Translations under genes and position numbers: made by a program | Part shown: piece after piece, positions 8,246 to 18,600 of the stretch | How positions within the stretch are numbered: the first letter of the stretch is position 1 | How the letters are laid out: each line of letters opens with the position of its first letter | The notes under the pieces: model-generated | What the model saw: the letters and a program-made list of their open reading frames with translations, nothing else | What the model was told of the DNA's origin: nothing | Database searches by the model: none | From: Gemmatimonadales bacterium | GTDB taxonomy: Bacteria > Krumholzibacteriota > Krumholzibacteriia > LZORAL124-64-63 | Direction of reading: 5' to 3' | DNA: 64,000 nt | NCBI GenBank assembly: GCA_019038745.1 | Contig: JAHOYV010000044.1 | Span: forward strand, 1 to 64,000

Positions 8246-9262
8246 ATGCCTCTGATTCCCATGCGTGTCATGCTCGACCATGCGGCCGAGAACGGCTACG
8301 GCGTCGGTGCCTTCAACGTGAATAATATGGAGCAGATCCAGGCCATCATGATGGCGGCTACCGAGACCAATAGTCCAGTGATCGTTCAGGCCAGCCGTGG
8401 CGCTCGGGCCTTTTCCAACGACAACTACCTGCGCCACCTGATGCTGGCGACCGCCGAGTTGAATCCCCGGATTCCCATCGCCATGCACCAGGATCACGGT
8501 AACAGCCCCGCGACCTGCTTCAGCGCCATTGATCAGGGCTTTACATCGGTGATGATGGACGGCTCCCTGCAGGAGGACGGCAAGGCCCCATCCACCTACG
8601 AGTACAATGTGGATGTAACCAAACAGGTGGTGGCCAAGGCCCACGCCCTGGGTGTTTCCGTTGAAGCTGAGATTGGCTGTTTGGGCGGCATCGAGGATGG
8701 GCATGGAGCCGGTTTGAGCGATGACGAGGTCTTGGAACACCTGACGGATCCCGAAGAAGCCCAGCGTTTTGCTGAAGAAACCGGTTGCGATGCGCTGGCC
8801 GTGGCCATCGGCACCAGTCACGGCGCCTACAAGTTCAAGGAGAAGCCCACCGGTGATGTATTGAAGATGGACGTCATCGAAAATATCCACAGCCGTCTGC
8901 CGAACACGCACTTGGTTATGCACGGTTCCAGCTCGGTTCCCCGCGAACTGGTGGACATCATCAACCAGTACGGGGGCGAGTTGAAGGAGTCCTACGGGGT
9001 GCCCGTGGAAGCCATTCAACAAGGTATCAAGCACGGCGTGCGCAAAATCAACGTGGATACCGACAACCGCCTGGCAGTCACCGGCGCGATCCGCAAGGTG
9101 TTCTCCGAGACACCTGGCAAGTTCGATCCGCGGGATTACATGAAGCCGGCTCGAATCGCCATGGCCGAAGTGGTCAAGGCCAGGATGATCTCCTTCGGGC
9201 AGGCCGGTTGGGCCGACAAGGTGCCGATCGTGTCACTGGAAGAAATGGCCAAGCGTTACTAG
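8246..9262 (+). CDS. fba: Class II fructose-bisphosphate aldolase
   Basis: Zinc-dependent aldolase of 338 residues that cleaves fructose-1,6-bisphosphate to DHAP and glyceraldehyde-3-phosphate in glycolysis and runs in reverse in gluconeogenesis. It begins with the family N terminus ([17 protein letters not shown]). It has the metal/substrate His region (AMHQDHGNS), the catalytic loop [26 protein letters not shown] and the phosphate-binding INVDTDNR. Length and motifs fit subtype IIB. A GAAGGAGAG ribosome site precedes the ATG. It is monocistronic by context: divergent from znuA and followed by a 13-bp hairpin. Confidence 0.96.
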   Translation: MPLIPMRVMLDHAAENGYGVGAFNVNNMEQIQAIMMAATETNSPVIVQASRGARAFSNDNYLRHLMLATAELNPRIPIAMHQDHGNSPATCFSAIDQGFTSVMMDGSLQEDGKAPSTYEYNVDVTKQVVAKAHALGVSVEAEIGCLGGIEDGHGAGLSDDEVLEHLTDPEEAQRFAEETGCDALAVAIGTSHGAYKFKEKPTGDVLKMDVIENIHSRLPNTHLVMHGSSSVPRELVDIINQYGGELKESYGVPVEAIQQGIKHGVRKINVDTDNRLAVTGAIRKVFSETPGKFDPRDYMKPARIAMAEVVKARMISFGQAGWADKVPIVSLEEMAKRY

Positions 9263-9300
9263 GAATCGTTTTGGCGAAGATATTGTTGTTGCACGATGGA

Positions 9301-9330
9301 CGCCGAGTTTCGGATTTCCGAAACTCGGCG
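9301..9330 (+). terminator. Hairpin after fba
   Basis: A perfect 13-bp stem (9301-9313 with 9318-9330) has an ATTT loop and lies 38 bases after the fba stop. There is no T tract, so it may act as an mRNA-stabilising end or a Rho-assisted terminator. Confidence 0.55.
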
Positions 9331-9691
9331 GCACGATTCGGGTAATCACCCCTCATTATTCATCTCAGCTGTGCTACAGGGACCTGGAAGTCGTCAAGGC
9401 TGAGGGCAAGGACAAAGAAATGCTGATCGATCACTACATGTATTGACCGGGTAAGGGACCGAAACGGAGGATTTCAGTAATCGTTGGTCCAGATTTGCTT
9501 TTCCCGGACTTCTGGTCTATAATCCCGCCGCGCCACGCCTACCTGCTTCGCATCTTGTTCTGGGGGGACGTGGCTTTCTTGTACCCAACTTACTGGTGTT
9601 TTGGACATCATGATTTTTGAGAAGCTGGGTAAACAATGGGACCTCCTTATGAACACCGGTGGTTGATGCCGCCGGAAACCGGGATGAAGAC
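9331..9691 (+). other. Intergenic region before EF-G, with a coding-like tail
   Basis: About 360 bases without a supported gene. One frame is open across 9339-9443 and ends in TGA; its last residues (LCYRDLEVVKAEGKDKEMLIDHYMY) have a protein-like composition, but there is no good start and the fba hairpin lies upstream. It may be a remnant of a decayed gene. The remainder, 9445-9691, is presumably the EF-G leader; I see no riboswitch or clear promoter. Confidence 0.3.
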
Positions 9692-11779
9692 ATGATCGAA
9701 GAATTGAACAAGATCAGGAACATCGGCATCAGCGCCCACATTGATTCGGGCAAAACAACGCTGACCGAGAGAATCCTTTTCTATACCGGGCGCATTCGCG
9801 CAATCCACGAGGTCAAGGGCAAGGATGGCGTCGGTGCCACGATGGACTCCATGGAACTGGAGCGCGAACGCGGTATCACTATCCAGAGTGCGGCGACCTA
9901 CACGGTTTGGAAGGGCTACCACGTAAATGTCATCGACACTCCTGGCCACGTGGATTTCACCATAGAGGTGGAGCGGGCCCTGAAGGTGTTGGATGGCGCC
10001 GTCCTGGTACTCTGTGCGGTGGCCGGAGTGCAAAGCCAGTCCATCACGGTCGATCGCCAGATGAAGCGCTACAGCGTGCCCAGGATAGCCTTCGTCAACA
10101 AGTGCGATCGTTCGGGTGCGAATCCTGCCCGGGTCGCCGAACAGTTGCGCGACAAGTTGAAGCATAACGCGGTGATGTTGCAGATTCCCATCGGTCTTGA
10201 GGACAAACTCGAGGGCGTGGTGGACCTGGTCCGGATGAAGGCCATACGCTTTGAAGGGGAGAGCGGTGAAACCGTGGCCGAGGCCGATATTCCGGGCCCA
10301 TTGCTGGTAGAGGCCGAGGCCCGGCGTGAAGCAATGCTGGATGCAGTTTCCATGTTCAGCGACGATTTGATGGAGGCTATCCTGGAGGGAAACGTTACCG
10401 AGGAATTGATCCACCAAGCGGTCCGCGCCGGTGTTTTGGCCAACGAACTGACTCCCGTCTTTATGGGCAGCGCCTACAAGAACAAGGGCGTTCAACTCCT
10501 TCTGGATGCCGTGATGCGCTACATGCCCTCACCGACTGATATCCAGAACACTGCTCTTGAGGTGGTTGCCGGGGGCGAGGAAGAAGAGTTTGTCCTGAGC
10601 AACGCTCCGGGGGATGCCCTGGTGGCCAACGCCTTCAAGCTTGAGGAAGGTCTCTACGGGCAGCTTACCTATGTGCGCGTGTATCAGGGTGTCCTGAAAA
10701 AAGGTGTCGACATCTACAACAGCCGCACGGGGAAAAAGGTGAAGGTCGGTCGCCTGGGCCGCATGCACGCGGACCAGATGGAAGAGATCGAACAGGCCGG
10801 GGCCGGTGACATCATTGCCCTGTTCGGGGTCGATTGCGCCAGCGGTGACACGTTCACTTCGGGCGAAAGAATCTCCCTGTCAAGCATGCACGTGCCCGAA
10901 CCCGTGGTCAGTCTTGCCATTACGCCGGAGGACAACAAGGCAGCCGACAGGATGAGCAAGGCCCTGCACCGCTTTACGCGGGAGGATCCCACTTTCCGTA
11001 CCGCGGTGGACGATGAGACCGGTGACACCATCATCAGTGGTATGGGGGAGCTCCATTTGGAGGTCTATATTGAGCGAATCAAGCGGGAATTCAACGCCAG
11101 TGTGGCCACAGGTATGCCCCAGGTCAAGTACCGGGAAACGATGACCCGGCCGGTGGCTTTCAACTATACACATAAGAAACAGACCGGCGGCTCCGGCCAG
11201 TACGCCAAGGTCCAGGGCACCATGGGCCCTGGCGAAAAAGGAGAGTTCTTCTTCGAAAGCAAGGTCGTGGGGGGGCGGATCCCCACCGAGTATATAGGAG
11301 CCTGCAGGAAAGGCTTCGAGATGTCCCTCCCCGAGGGTCGCTACATCGGTCACCCTATTCAGGGTTTTGCCGTGACCCTGGAAGACGGAGCCTTCCACAA
11401 CGTGGACTCTTCCGACATGGCTTTCCAAACCGCCTGCCGGGCAGCCTTCCGCGAATTCTACCTTCAGGGCAAACCAGTGGCACTGGAGCCCCTGATGCTG
11501 GTTTCCATCGAGGGTCCCAGTGAGTTCCAGGGTGAAATAATCAAGACCCTGATGCAAAGGCGAGGCGTGATCGTGGGTACGACCGAGGACGATGGTTTCA
11601 TTCGAGTGGACTCCAACGTCCCCTTGGCCGAGATGTTCGGCTACGCTTCGGTGTTGAGATCAGCCACCCAGGGCAAGGCCGAGTTCACGATGGAATTCGC
11701 CCGCTACGCCCCCGCTCCGACGGAGGTGGCCGAGGAACTGGTCAAAGACTACCAAGAACGCAGGGCCCAGGGAAAGTGA
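9692..11779 (+). CDS. fusA: Elongation factor G, mitochondrial-type (EF-G1/spdEFG1-like)
   Basis: Translational GTPase that moves tRNAs and mRNA after peptide transfer. All G motifs are visible: AHIDSGKTT (G1), RGITI (G2), DTPGH (G3) and NKCD (G4, canonical NKxD). The wording [46 protein letters not shown] and [14 protein letters not shown] matches the mitochondrial EF-G1 pattern rather than canonical bacterial EF-G (AHIDAGKTT). Domains II-V follow, ending RYAPAP...[11 protein letters not shown]. The frame allows a GTG start at 9659 (11 extra residues); the ATG at 9692 begins just before the conserved KIRNIGI and is preferred, though neither has a strong ribosome site. Length 695 residues is normal. 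Confidence 0.95.
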   Translation: MIEELNKIRNIGISAHIDSGKTTLTERILFYTGRIRAIHEVKGKDGVGATMDSMELERERGITIQSAATYTVWKGYHVNVIDTPGHVDFTIEVERALKVLDGAVLVLCAVAGVQSQSITVDRQMKRYSVPRIAFVNKCDRSGANPARVAEQLRDKLKHNAVMLQIPIGLEDKLEGVVDLVRMKAIRFEGESGETVAEADIPGPLLVEAEARREAMLDAVSMFSDDLMEAILEGNVTEELIHQAVRAGVLANELTPVFMGSAYKNKGVQLLLDAVMRYMPSPTDIQNTALEVVAGGEEEEFVLSNAPGDALVANAFKLEEGLYGQLTYVRVYQGVLKKGVDIYNSRTGKKVKVGRLGRMHADQMEEIEQAGAGDIIALFGVDCASGDTFTSGERISLSSMHVPEPVVSLAITPEDNKAADRMSKALHRFTREDPTFRTAVDDETGDTIISGMGELHLEVYIERIKREFNASVATGMPQVKYRETMTRPVAFNYTHKKQTGGSGQYAKVQGTMGPGEKGEFFFESKVVGGRIPTEYIGACRKGFEMSLPEGRYIGHPIQGFAVTLEDGAFHNVDSSDMAFQTACRAAFREFYLQGKPVALEPLMLVSIEGPSEFQGEIIKTLMQRRGVIVGTTEDDGFIRVDSNVPLAEMFGYASVLRSATQGKAEFTMEFARYAPAPTEVAEELVKDYQERRAQGK

Positions 11780-11823
11780 TCTGAGCAATCAGGCTGCATA
11801 CACCAGCGAGTGAGGAATTTGAA

Positions 11824-12531
11824 ATGACGGAAAAGAACATGATCCAGCGCAGCCCCATCCGCATCTTCGATCGCGCCATCGGGGACGGACTCGGTACAGG
11901 CAATCTTGGTGTCGTACTGTCCCGCGCTGGCGTCGGCAAGACCGGATTCCTGATCGGGCTGGCGGTGGATCAACTCATGCAGGGCAAAAAGGTCCTCTAC
12001 ATTTCCACTAAGGAATCGGTGGAACACATCCACAATTTCTTCGATCAGATATTCCACGCCATGGCTCGTTCCCTCAAGGCCAGGGAAGTTCCCCAGCGTC
12101 AGCTGAAAATGGAACGGAACCGCCACATCCTGGTGTACAACCGCAAGCAGTTCTCCTTGGAGAAGCTGGAGAAGTCCGTAGCTTTCCTGAAAGAGGCGGC
12201 CGGTTTCGAGCCGGATATGGTGATCATGGATGGAACACCCCGCTTCGAGAGTACCGAGAAGTGGGAAATTGAAGGGATGCGCAAGTTGGCGGGAGAATGG
12301 GACGCCGAGGTATGGACCAGCAGCAACACACATCGCGAGGGTCAGGAGATGGACGAGCGAGGGGTTCCTTCCACCGTAGCCAGGTTTGACGAATTGCTGG
12401 ACGTGATTGTCCACTTGTGTCCTGAAAGCAATCAGATAAAGGTCAAGATTTCCAAGGAACACGCCAACGAAGAGATTGCCGAAGTCCAAATGGAACTTGA
12501 TCCCGCCACAATGCTTCTGCGCTGGAGGTAG
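11824..12531 (+). CDS. KaiC/RecA-like P-loop ATPase of unknown role
   Basis: A 235-residue cytoplasmic protein with a P-loop (SRAGVGKTG, residues about 33-41) and a Walker-B-like strand PDMVIMDG (about 130-137) in which the usual second acidic residue is Gly. The order (LGVVLSRAGVGKT, KKVLYISTKESVEHI, DMVIMDGTPRF) resembles single-domain KaiC/RadA-like ATPases. Similar stand-alone proteins are annotated only as cytoplasmic or hypothetical. It lies 44 bases after the EF-G stop and 9 bases before the PLPBP gene, so it is probably co-transcribed with both. I cannot assign a substrate. The start has a GAGGAATTTGAA-type upstream site. Confidence 0.82.
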   Translation: MTEKNMIQRSPIRIFDRAIGDGLGTGNLGVVLSRAGVGKTGFLIGLAVDQLMQGKKVLYISTKESVEHIHNFFDQIFHAMARSLKAREVPQRQLKMERNRHILVYNRKQFSLEKLEKSVAFLKEAAGFEPDMVIMDGTPRFESTEKWEIEGMRKLAGEWDAEVWTSSNTHREGQEMDERGVPSTVARFDELLDVIVHLCPESNQIKVKISKEHANEEIAEVQMELDPATMLLRWR

Positions 12532-12540
12532 GCCACGGTC

Positions 12541-13263
12541 ATGACCGGATCGAGGGTCCAGGAGAACTTGGAGCGGGTGCGGGAGAGGATCGATACCGCC
12601 TGTGCCCGGGCCGGCCGGACCCCGAGGTCGGTCAAGTTGGTGGCGGTCTCCAAACGGATACCCCTACCACTGCTGGTTGACGTTTGCCAGGCCGGGCAGT
12701 GGGACCTGGGCGAAAATCGGGTGCAGGATGCCCTTGACCGCCAAGCCGAATTGTCGGTCGCGCTGACCGAGGCAGGGCTGCCCACAGACCGCGTGGTTTG
12801 GCATTTCATTGGACATCTGCAGGGAAACAAGGTCGGTCGGGTCGGAGGTAACTTCGACCTTCTGCATGGCGTTGATTCGGTGAAGCTCGCCCAACGACTT
12901 TCTCGGACGGCCGAGGAAGGCAACAGGACCGAGCGCATTCTGCTGGAAGTGAATATTTCCCGGGAAAAACAGAAACACGGGTTCACCCCGGAAGAAGTGG
13001 TCGAAGCGGCTGCCAATATAGGGGCGTTGCCCGGACTCGAGCTTGGCGGTTTGATGGGGATGGGCCGGTTCGGGGCTACTGAAACTGAATTGAGGAAAAC
13101 ATTCGCTTCTCTGCGTGAGCTGGCCGGAGCCGCTCGGAAGTTCTCCGGTCTTTCCCTACCCGAATTGAGCATGGGCATGAGCGGCGATTTTGAAGAGGCC
13201 ATCGCCGAGGGGTCGACCCTCATTCGGGTGGGTGGCGCAATTTTTGGTGAGCGTTCAGTTTGA
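12541..13263 (+). CDS. PLP homeostasis protein (YggS/PROSC family)
   Basis: A 240-residue alanine-racemase-fold protein that binds pyridoxal 5'-phosphate without known catalysis and buffers PLP in the cytoplasm. The PLP lysine is K38 in VKLVAVSK. Family motifs WDLGENRVQDA, WHFIGHLQGNK, LLEVNIS, and the phosphate-binding LSMGMSGDFEEAIAEGST with VGGAIFGER at the end are all present. It starts 9 bases after the KaiC-like gene and precedes yggT and divIVA, a neighbourhood seen in many bacteria where yggS and yggT accompany division genes. Confidence 0.93.
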   Translation: MTGSRVQENLERVRERIDTACARAGRTPRSVKLVAVSKRIPLPLLVDVCQAGQWDLGENRVQDALDRQAELSVALTEAGLPTDRVVWHFIGHLQGNKVGRVGGNFDLLHGVDSVKLAQRLSRTAEEGNRTERILLEVNISREKQKHGFTPEEVVEAAANIGALPGLELGGLMGMGRFGATETELRKTFASLRELAGAARKFSGLSLPELSMGMSGDFEEAIAEGSTLIRVGGAIFGERSV

Positions 13264-13303
13264 AGAATCGTTAGTTTCGATGGTTTCTATCCAGGGTGAA
13301 GAA

Positions 13304-13552
13304 ATGAGCATCCAAAAGTTGTTGTTGGCCATTCTGCAGATGTTTTCCTGGCTCATTTTACTGCGGATATTACTGGGTTGGGTCAACCCCCGGCCTCGTA
13401 ATGAAATTCTAATAATGATCATTCGAATGACTGAGATGGTGCTTGCCCCTATCCGATCCCTGATCCCCCTGCGTGGAATCGACCTTTCCCCTATTTTGGC
13501 ATGGCTTTTGATACAACTCCTGATGAAATTGATTGTCCAAACCGGGACCTGA
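13304..13552 (+). CDS. YggT-family membrane protein
   Basis: An 82-residue protein with two hydrophobic spans (LLLAILQMFSWLILLRILLGWV and LSPILAWLLIQLLMKLIV) around a short loop. The loop holds the family features NPRPRNE (before the second half) and LAPIRSLIPLRGIDLSPI. This is the single-repeat version of YggT. Its role is unknown; members have been linked to osmotic tolerance and to envelope and division gene clusters. ATG 13304 follows AGGGTGAAGAA; an upstream ATG at 13280 is possible. It lies between the PLPBP and DivIVA genes. Confidence 0.85.
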   Translation: MSIQKLLLAILQMFSWLILLRILLGWVNPRPRNEILIMIIRMTEMVLAPIRSLIPLRGIDLSPILAWLLIQLLMKLIVQTGT

Positions 13553-13636
13553 TCTAGAATATTGAGCTATTGTGAGGTCTTTGGAGGCCTTGGCCATCGG
13601 ATCACGGTTGTCATTTTCTTGAACCAGGAGATTACA

Positions 13637-14599
13637 ATGAGGATTACTCCACTTGACGTCCGCAAACAGGAATTCCGTCGCTCCGTCCGTGGTTTCGATT
13701 GTGATGAGGTCCGTGCCTTTCTGGCCACCTTGGCCGATGAGTATGAAATAGTGCTCGTCGACAACAAGCAGATACGGGAACACGTGATGCATCTGGATGG
13801 AAAAATCACCGAATACCAAACAATGGAACGCACCCTTCGAGACACCCTGATGACCGCCGAGAAGCTAATGCAGGAGACGAGGGAGAATGCCAACAAGGAA
13901 GGCGATCTGATCCTTCAAGACGCCAAGCTGCAGGCCAAGCAGATTATGCAGGAATGCCGTTTGCGGACCGAGGGATTTCGCAGGGAGCTGGAGGGGTTGC
14001 GCAAGGAGAAAGAGAACTATCTGGGCAGGTTCAAGAGTTTGGCTGAATCCCAGATCCAATTCATCGAGTCCCATCGGGCGGATTTCAAGGACCTGGATGA
14101 TCGCTTGACCGGAATTGTGGATTCCGTTGAGGAAGTCACGGTCTCCAAGGAGCCGGAGGTCGAAAAGGAAGCCGCTGTGGAAACCATTGTGGAAGCCATG
14201 ATCCAGCCGGAACAACAGGAGCAGCCCGAAAATCCACCAACGATCGATAGTGGGAATTCCGCCAACAGCCCGAAGGTGGATGTTTGGAGGAGCTACAACC
14301 CTGCTACTTCCCGGAACGAAAGCGAAACGGCCCCTGAAGCTGGGATTCCGGCTCAGGCACCAGCCCAGGATCACACTCCGGAACAGGGCCCAAAGCCCGA
14401 AAACGATGTGCAACACCGTGACTGGCTCCAGGATGGGGAGAATACACCGGATAATCCACTACAATGGCATAACCAGAATCAGGAATCCGAAGGCGAAAAA
14501 GTCAATTCGGAACACCAGGAGTCAAAACAAGACTCAAATCAAGAGCCGAATCAAGAGCAGAACCGTGATGAGATCACTACCGAGACCTTGAACATCTGA
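13637..14599 (+). CDS. DivIVA-domain protein
   Basis: A 320-residue protein. Its N terminus (MRITPLDVRKQEFRRSVRGFDCDEVRAFLATLADEY) is the DivIVA membrane-binding and coiled-coil start. Coiled coil continues to about residue 160 (the many Glu, Lys, Gln and Arg heptads of TMERTLRDTLMTAEKLMQET and following). The last 150 residues are low-complexity, rich in Gln, Glu, Asn and Pro, and probably disordered. Such proteins mark curved membranes and septa or poles and recruit partners for division or growth. The true start is ATG 13637 behind CAGGAGATTACA, not the upstream frame opening at 13562. It is the last gene of the EF-G-to-DivIVA run and is followed by a strong terminator. Confidence 0.87.
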   Translation: MRITPLDVRKQEFRRSVRGFDCDEVRAFLATLADEYEIVLVDNKQIREHVMHLDGKITEYQTMERTLRDTLMTAEKLMQETRENANKEGDLILQDAKLQAKQIMQECRLRTEGFRRELEGLRKEKENYLGRFKSLAESQIQFIESHRADFKDLDDRLTGIVDSVEEVTVSKEPEVEKEAAVETIVEAMIQPEQQEQPENPPTIDSGNSANSPKVDVWRSYNPATSRNESETAPEAGIPAQAPAQDHTPEQGPKPENDVQHRDWLQDGENTPDNPLQWHNQNQESEGEKVNSEHQESKQDSNQEPNQEQNRDEITTETLNI

Positions 14600-14624
14600 T
14601 TCAAGCTTAAATTTAGGGTTACTG

Positions 14625-14653
14625 GGCGGGAATCCATGGATTCCCGCCTTTTT
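14625..14653 (+). terminator. Rho-independent terminator after divIVA
   Basis: An 11-bp self-complementary stem (14625-14635 with 14638-14648) is followed by five T. It ends the run of genes that begins with EF-G. Confidence 0.9.
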
Positions 14654-14735
14654 CCTTGGTGGCCTGCAAAGGCCATGTTAAGTTGTCACGTCCCTGTTTT
14701 CACGGTATTCTGGAGGGAACGACGAGAATCGGGCC

Positions 14736-15587
14736 ATGCTCGAGATCCGGAGGTCAGGTTTGAACTCGCTATGGACAAAAATTGAGGCCGCCGCCGCTTT
14801 CATCAGGGGCAAGACTGATTTTGAACCGGAAATCGGGTTGATCCTGGGTACGGGGTTGGGCGAACTCGGTGAGCGGATCGAAACCGTTTGTACAATACCA
14901 TATACCGAAGTTCCCCACTTTGTGGCCTCCACGGCGACCAGCCATGCAGGCAATCTTGTGCTGGGCACCCTCGGAGGACGCAGGGTTCTGGCCATGCAGG
15001 GCCGCGTACATTTTTATGAGGGCTATACCATGGAGGAGATCACTCTGCCCGTGCGGGTGATGAAGGCTCTGGGTGCAAAAGCCCTCCTGATGAGCAACGC
15101 CGTCGGAGGCATGAATCCGCAGTTTGCCCCCGGCGACCTGGCCGTGATCACCGATCACATCAACCTGATGGGTGACAACCCCCTGGTCGGTCCGAATGAA
15201 GACCGTCTGGGACCTCGTTTCCCGGACATGTCCGAGCCCTATGACCGGGCCCTGCTGGCGACCATGGAATCGGTGGCCCTGGAGGGAAAAATTCCCCTGA
15301 AGCGGGCGGTCTATGTGGCCGTGGCCGGACCGAATCTGGAGACCGGAGCCGAGTACCGTTTTTTGCGGGCCATCGGCGCCGATACGGTCGGAATGTCCAG
15401 CGTCCCGGAGTGTCTGGTGGCTGTTCACGGTGGAATGCGCGTAGTTGGGATTCAAGTGATTACCGATTCATGTTTTCCCGATGCCCTGAAACCGGCCAAC
15501 GTTGAGTCGATCATCCAAGTGGCCAATTCAGCTCAACCAAATTTGGAAGCCCTGGTAACCGGGTTCCTAAGCAAAGTGGAACTCTAA
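14736..15587 (+). CDS. punA: Purine nucleoside phosphorylase, trimeric type
   Basis: A 283-residue enzyme that splits inosine/guanosine with phosphate into purine base and ribose-1-phosphate (purine salvage). Motifs of the trimeric class are clear: LILGTGLGELGE (phosphate loop), SHAGNLVLG, GRVHFYEGY, SNAVGGMNP (base site), GDLAVITDHINL, and GPNLETGAEYRFLR with MSSVPECLVAVHGG near the C terminus. The first ATG at 14736 lies behind GGAGGGAACGACGAG-type sequence. It stands alone after the divIVA terminator, 54 bases ahead of ileS. Confidence 0.94.
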   Translation: MLEIRRSGLNSLWTKIEAAAAFIRGKTDFEPEIGLILGTGLGELGERIETVCTIPYTEVPHFVASTATSHAGNLVLGTLGGRRVLAMQGRVHFYEGYTMEEITLPVRVMKALGAKALLMSNAVGGMNPQFAPGDLAVITDHINLMGDNPLVGPNEDRLGPRFPDMSEPYDRALLATMESVALEGKIPLKRAVYVAVAGPNLETGAEYRFLRAIGADTVGMSSVPECLVAVHGGMRVVGIQVITDSCFPDALKPANVESIIQVANSAQPNLEALVTGFLSKVEL

Positions 15588-15641
15588 AAATTCCGGATCC
15601 GGCATGCCCGCGGCCCCACGGGAAAAGAGAGAACGAAGAAG

Positions 15642-18600
15642 ATGTCCCACGACCCCGCCCCTGAAGCAGCCAAGGTTTCCCCGACCGGCAACGGAAACGG
15701 CACTCCGTCGAGAGGCGAAGTGCGTTATCCTGCTCTGGCCCGCAAGTTCCACGACGCTCACTCCGAGGAAATCATCAACCGCTTCTGGAAGGAACATGAT
15801 GTATTCCGGCGGAGCATAGCCGCCAGGGAAGGGGCTCCGGACTGGGTTTTCTATGAAGGACCCCCGACAGCCAACGGTCTACCCGGGGTTCATCACGTGA
15901 TGGCCAGGCTGTGCAAGGACATCATGTGCCGTTTCAAGACCATGACCGGGCACCGGGTTGTTCGCAAGGCCGGTTGGGACACGCACGGCTTGCCCGTCGA
16001 ACGGGCCGTGGAGAAGACACTCGACATCCAGGGGGCCCAGGCCATCGAGGAATTCGGGCTGGCGCCTTTCAACGACAAGTGCCGCCAGAGCGTCTGGACT
16101 TGCAAGAGCGACTGGGACGAGTTCACCGAACGGGTGGGTTACTGGGTCGATCTGGACGATCCCTACATTACCTACGACAACAACTATATCGAAACGGTCT
16201 GGTGGATCCTGCGCAAGTTCCACGACGAGGGGCTGCTGTACAAGGGACACAAGGTTGTGCCCTACTGTCCGGTCTGTTCGACACCCATTTCCAGCCACGA
16301 AATGGCCAACAGTTACCGGACGGTCCAGGACCCGAGCATCTACGTCAAGCTGAGGGCTGCCGATCGGGACGAGTACTTCCTGACCTGGACCACGACGCCC
16401 TGGACGTTGCCGTCCAATGTGGCGCTGGCCGTGGGGGCGGATTTCGATTACGTGAGGGTGCGGCACCTCGACGAGGTGTTTATCCTGGCCGAAGCGAGGG
16501 TGGGTATCCTGGCGGAGCTGCTGGGAGTCGAGGAAGAGATGGAGGTCCTGGAAACATTCAAGGGGACCGAACTGCTGGGCCGAAGTTACGAACAGCTGCT
16601 GCCATTCGTGTCGCCCGGCGATGAGCGGGCCTTCGTGATCGTTGAAGCCGACTTCGTGACCCTTGATTCGGGAACGGGCATCGTCCACATGGCTCCGGCC
16701 TTTGGTGAAGATGATTATCAGGTAGGCAAGAAGGAGAATCTGGCCTTTTTCAAGCCCGTCGATTCCCACGGTCAATTCACTCCCGAAGTGGAGCCCTGGG
16801 CCGGGATGAATGTCAAAAAAGCCGATCCGAAGATCATTCGACACCTCAAGGATGAGGGTAAACTTTTGGCCCGGCAGACCTACTCGCACGATTATCCCTA
16901 CCATGACCGGTGCGACAACCCTCTCATATATTTCGCTACACCTAGCTGGTTCATCCGCACTAGCGAGATGCGGGACCAACTGGTCAAGGCTAATGCAGAG
17001 ATCACCTGGGCTCCGGCCGAGGTGGGCAGCGGCCGCTTCGGCAACTGGCTGGCCGGCAACATAGACTGGTCCCTGAGTCGGAACCGCTTCTGGGGTACGC
17101 CCCTGAATATCTGGATCTGCTCCGATTGCGGCCACCTTCACCTGCCGACCTGCCGGGCCGACCTGGGAGAACTGACCGACCGGGACCAATCCGAACTGGA
17201 TCTGCATCGCCCGCACGTGGACGACATTTCCTTTGCTTGCACCAAGGACGGTTGTGCCGGGACGATGGTTCGCACTCCCGAGGTAATCGATTGCTGGTTT
17301 GACTCGGGCAGCATGCCCTTCGCCCAGTATCACTATCCTTTCGAGAACGAGGAATTGTTCAAAAACCAGTTCCCCGCGGACTTCATCAGCGAAGGGATCG
17401 ACCAGACCCGTGGCTGGTTCTACACGATGCTGGTCATCAGCACCTTTCTGTTCGGCAAGAGCAGTTACAAGAGCTGTCTGGTGAACGAGCTGGTTTTGGA
17501 TGCCAAGGGCAAGAAGATGTCCAAGAGCCAGGGCAATGCGGTCGACCCCATGGATATCCTCCGTACCGAGGGAGCCGACCCCCTTCGCTGGTACATGATT
17601 ACCAGCAGTCCGGTCTGGGTCCCAACAAAGTTTGATCGCGGCGGGGTAAAGGAAGCGCAACGTAAATTGCTGGCTACGGTGGAGAACACCTATAATTTCT
17701 TCACCTTGTACGCCAACCTGGACGACTTCGTAATCGAGCCGGAACCGCAAACCTCCCCTGATCTCCTGGACCGTTGGATTCTGAGCCGGTTACAGAGTGT
17801 TTCGGCAGCCGTCGCAGAGGATCTGGAGACGCTGCATCTTACACGGGCCGCCAAAGCCATCGCATTCTTCCTCATGGACGATGTCAGCAACTGGTACGTG
17901 CGACTCAGCCGCCGCCGGTTCTGGAAGGGCGAAATGACGGCGGACAAACGGGCCGCCTTTACCACCCTCTACACGGTAATGGAAACCAGCCTCCGTCTGC
18001 TGGCTCCATTCATCCCCTTTGCCGCCGAGGAAATTTATCGGGGATTGACCGCCCACCGTGACCCGGAAGGCTCCGTCCACCTTCAGGATTTTCCGACGTC
18101 CGACCAGTCCCTGGTTGATGAGGAATTGGAACGAGCCATGGCCGCGGCCCAGGCCGTGGTGGGACTTGGGCGCAGCCTCAGACAGGAAGCAAGCCTCAAA
18201 ACCCGACAGCCGCTGGGACGCCTACTGCTCCATGCAAACGATGATCGGGCGGCTCTGCTGATGGCTGACGAGCGTTTGGTGGGTTACGTGGCGAGTGAAC
18301 TGAACGTCAAGGAGATCGGAACGGTGGAGGACCCGCGCGAGGTGGCCCGGTTGGAAACCAAGGCCAATTATCGGGCTCTTGGTCCCCGCTTCGGCAAACA
18401 GGCTCCCCAGGCCGCGGCCTGCATCAAGGCCATGACTTCGGATGAGATCCTGGCCTTGAGATCCGCGGGGCGAGTGGCTCTCCAGTTCGAGGGAAAGCCC
18501 ACCGAGTTCACTTTCGAGGAGGTGCAGGTGCTTCAGGAGGGCGTGGCTCCTTTCGTGGCCACGGGCGAACAAGGTCTGACGGTTGCCCTGGATACTACCT

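Noticed and set aside
8141-9034. Minus-strand open frame opposite fba
   Set aside because: Antisense to a clear aldolase gene, with no homology-like motifs.
9445-9643. Selenoprotein reading through TGA at 9442 between fba and EF-G
   Set aside because: The frame beyond TGA continues but has no Sec-type motif, no visible SECIS hairpin and a non-protein-like composition.
15879-17750. Minus-strand open frame of 623 codons
   Set aside because: It lies wholly opposite ileS, has no recognisable domain and is a shadow of the codon bias of that gene.
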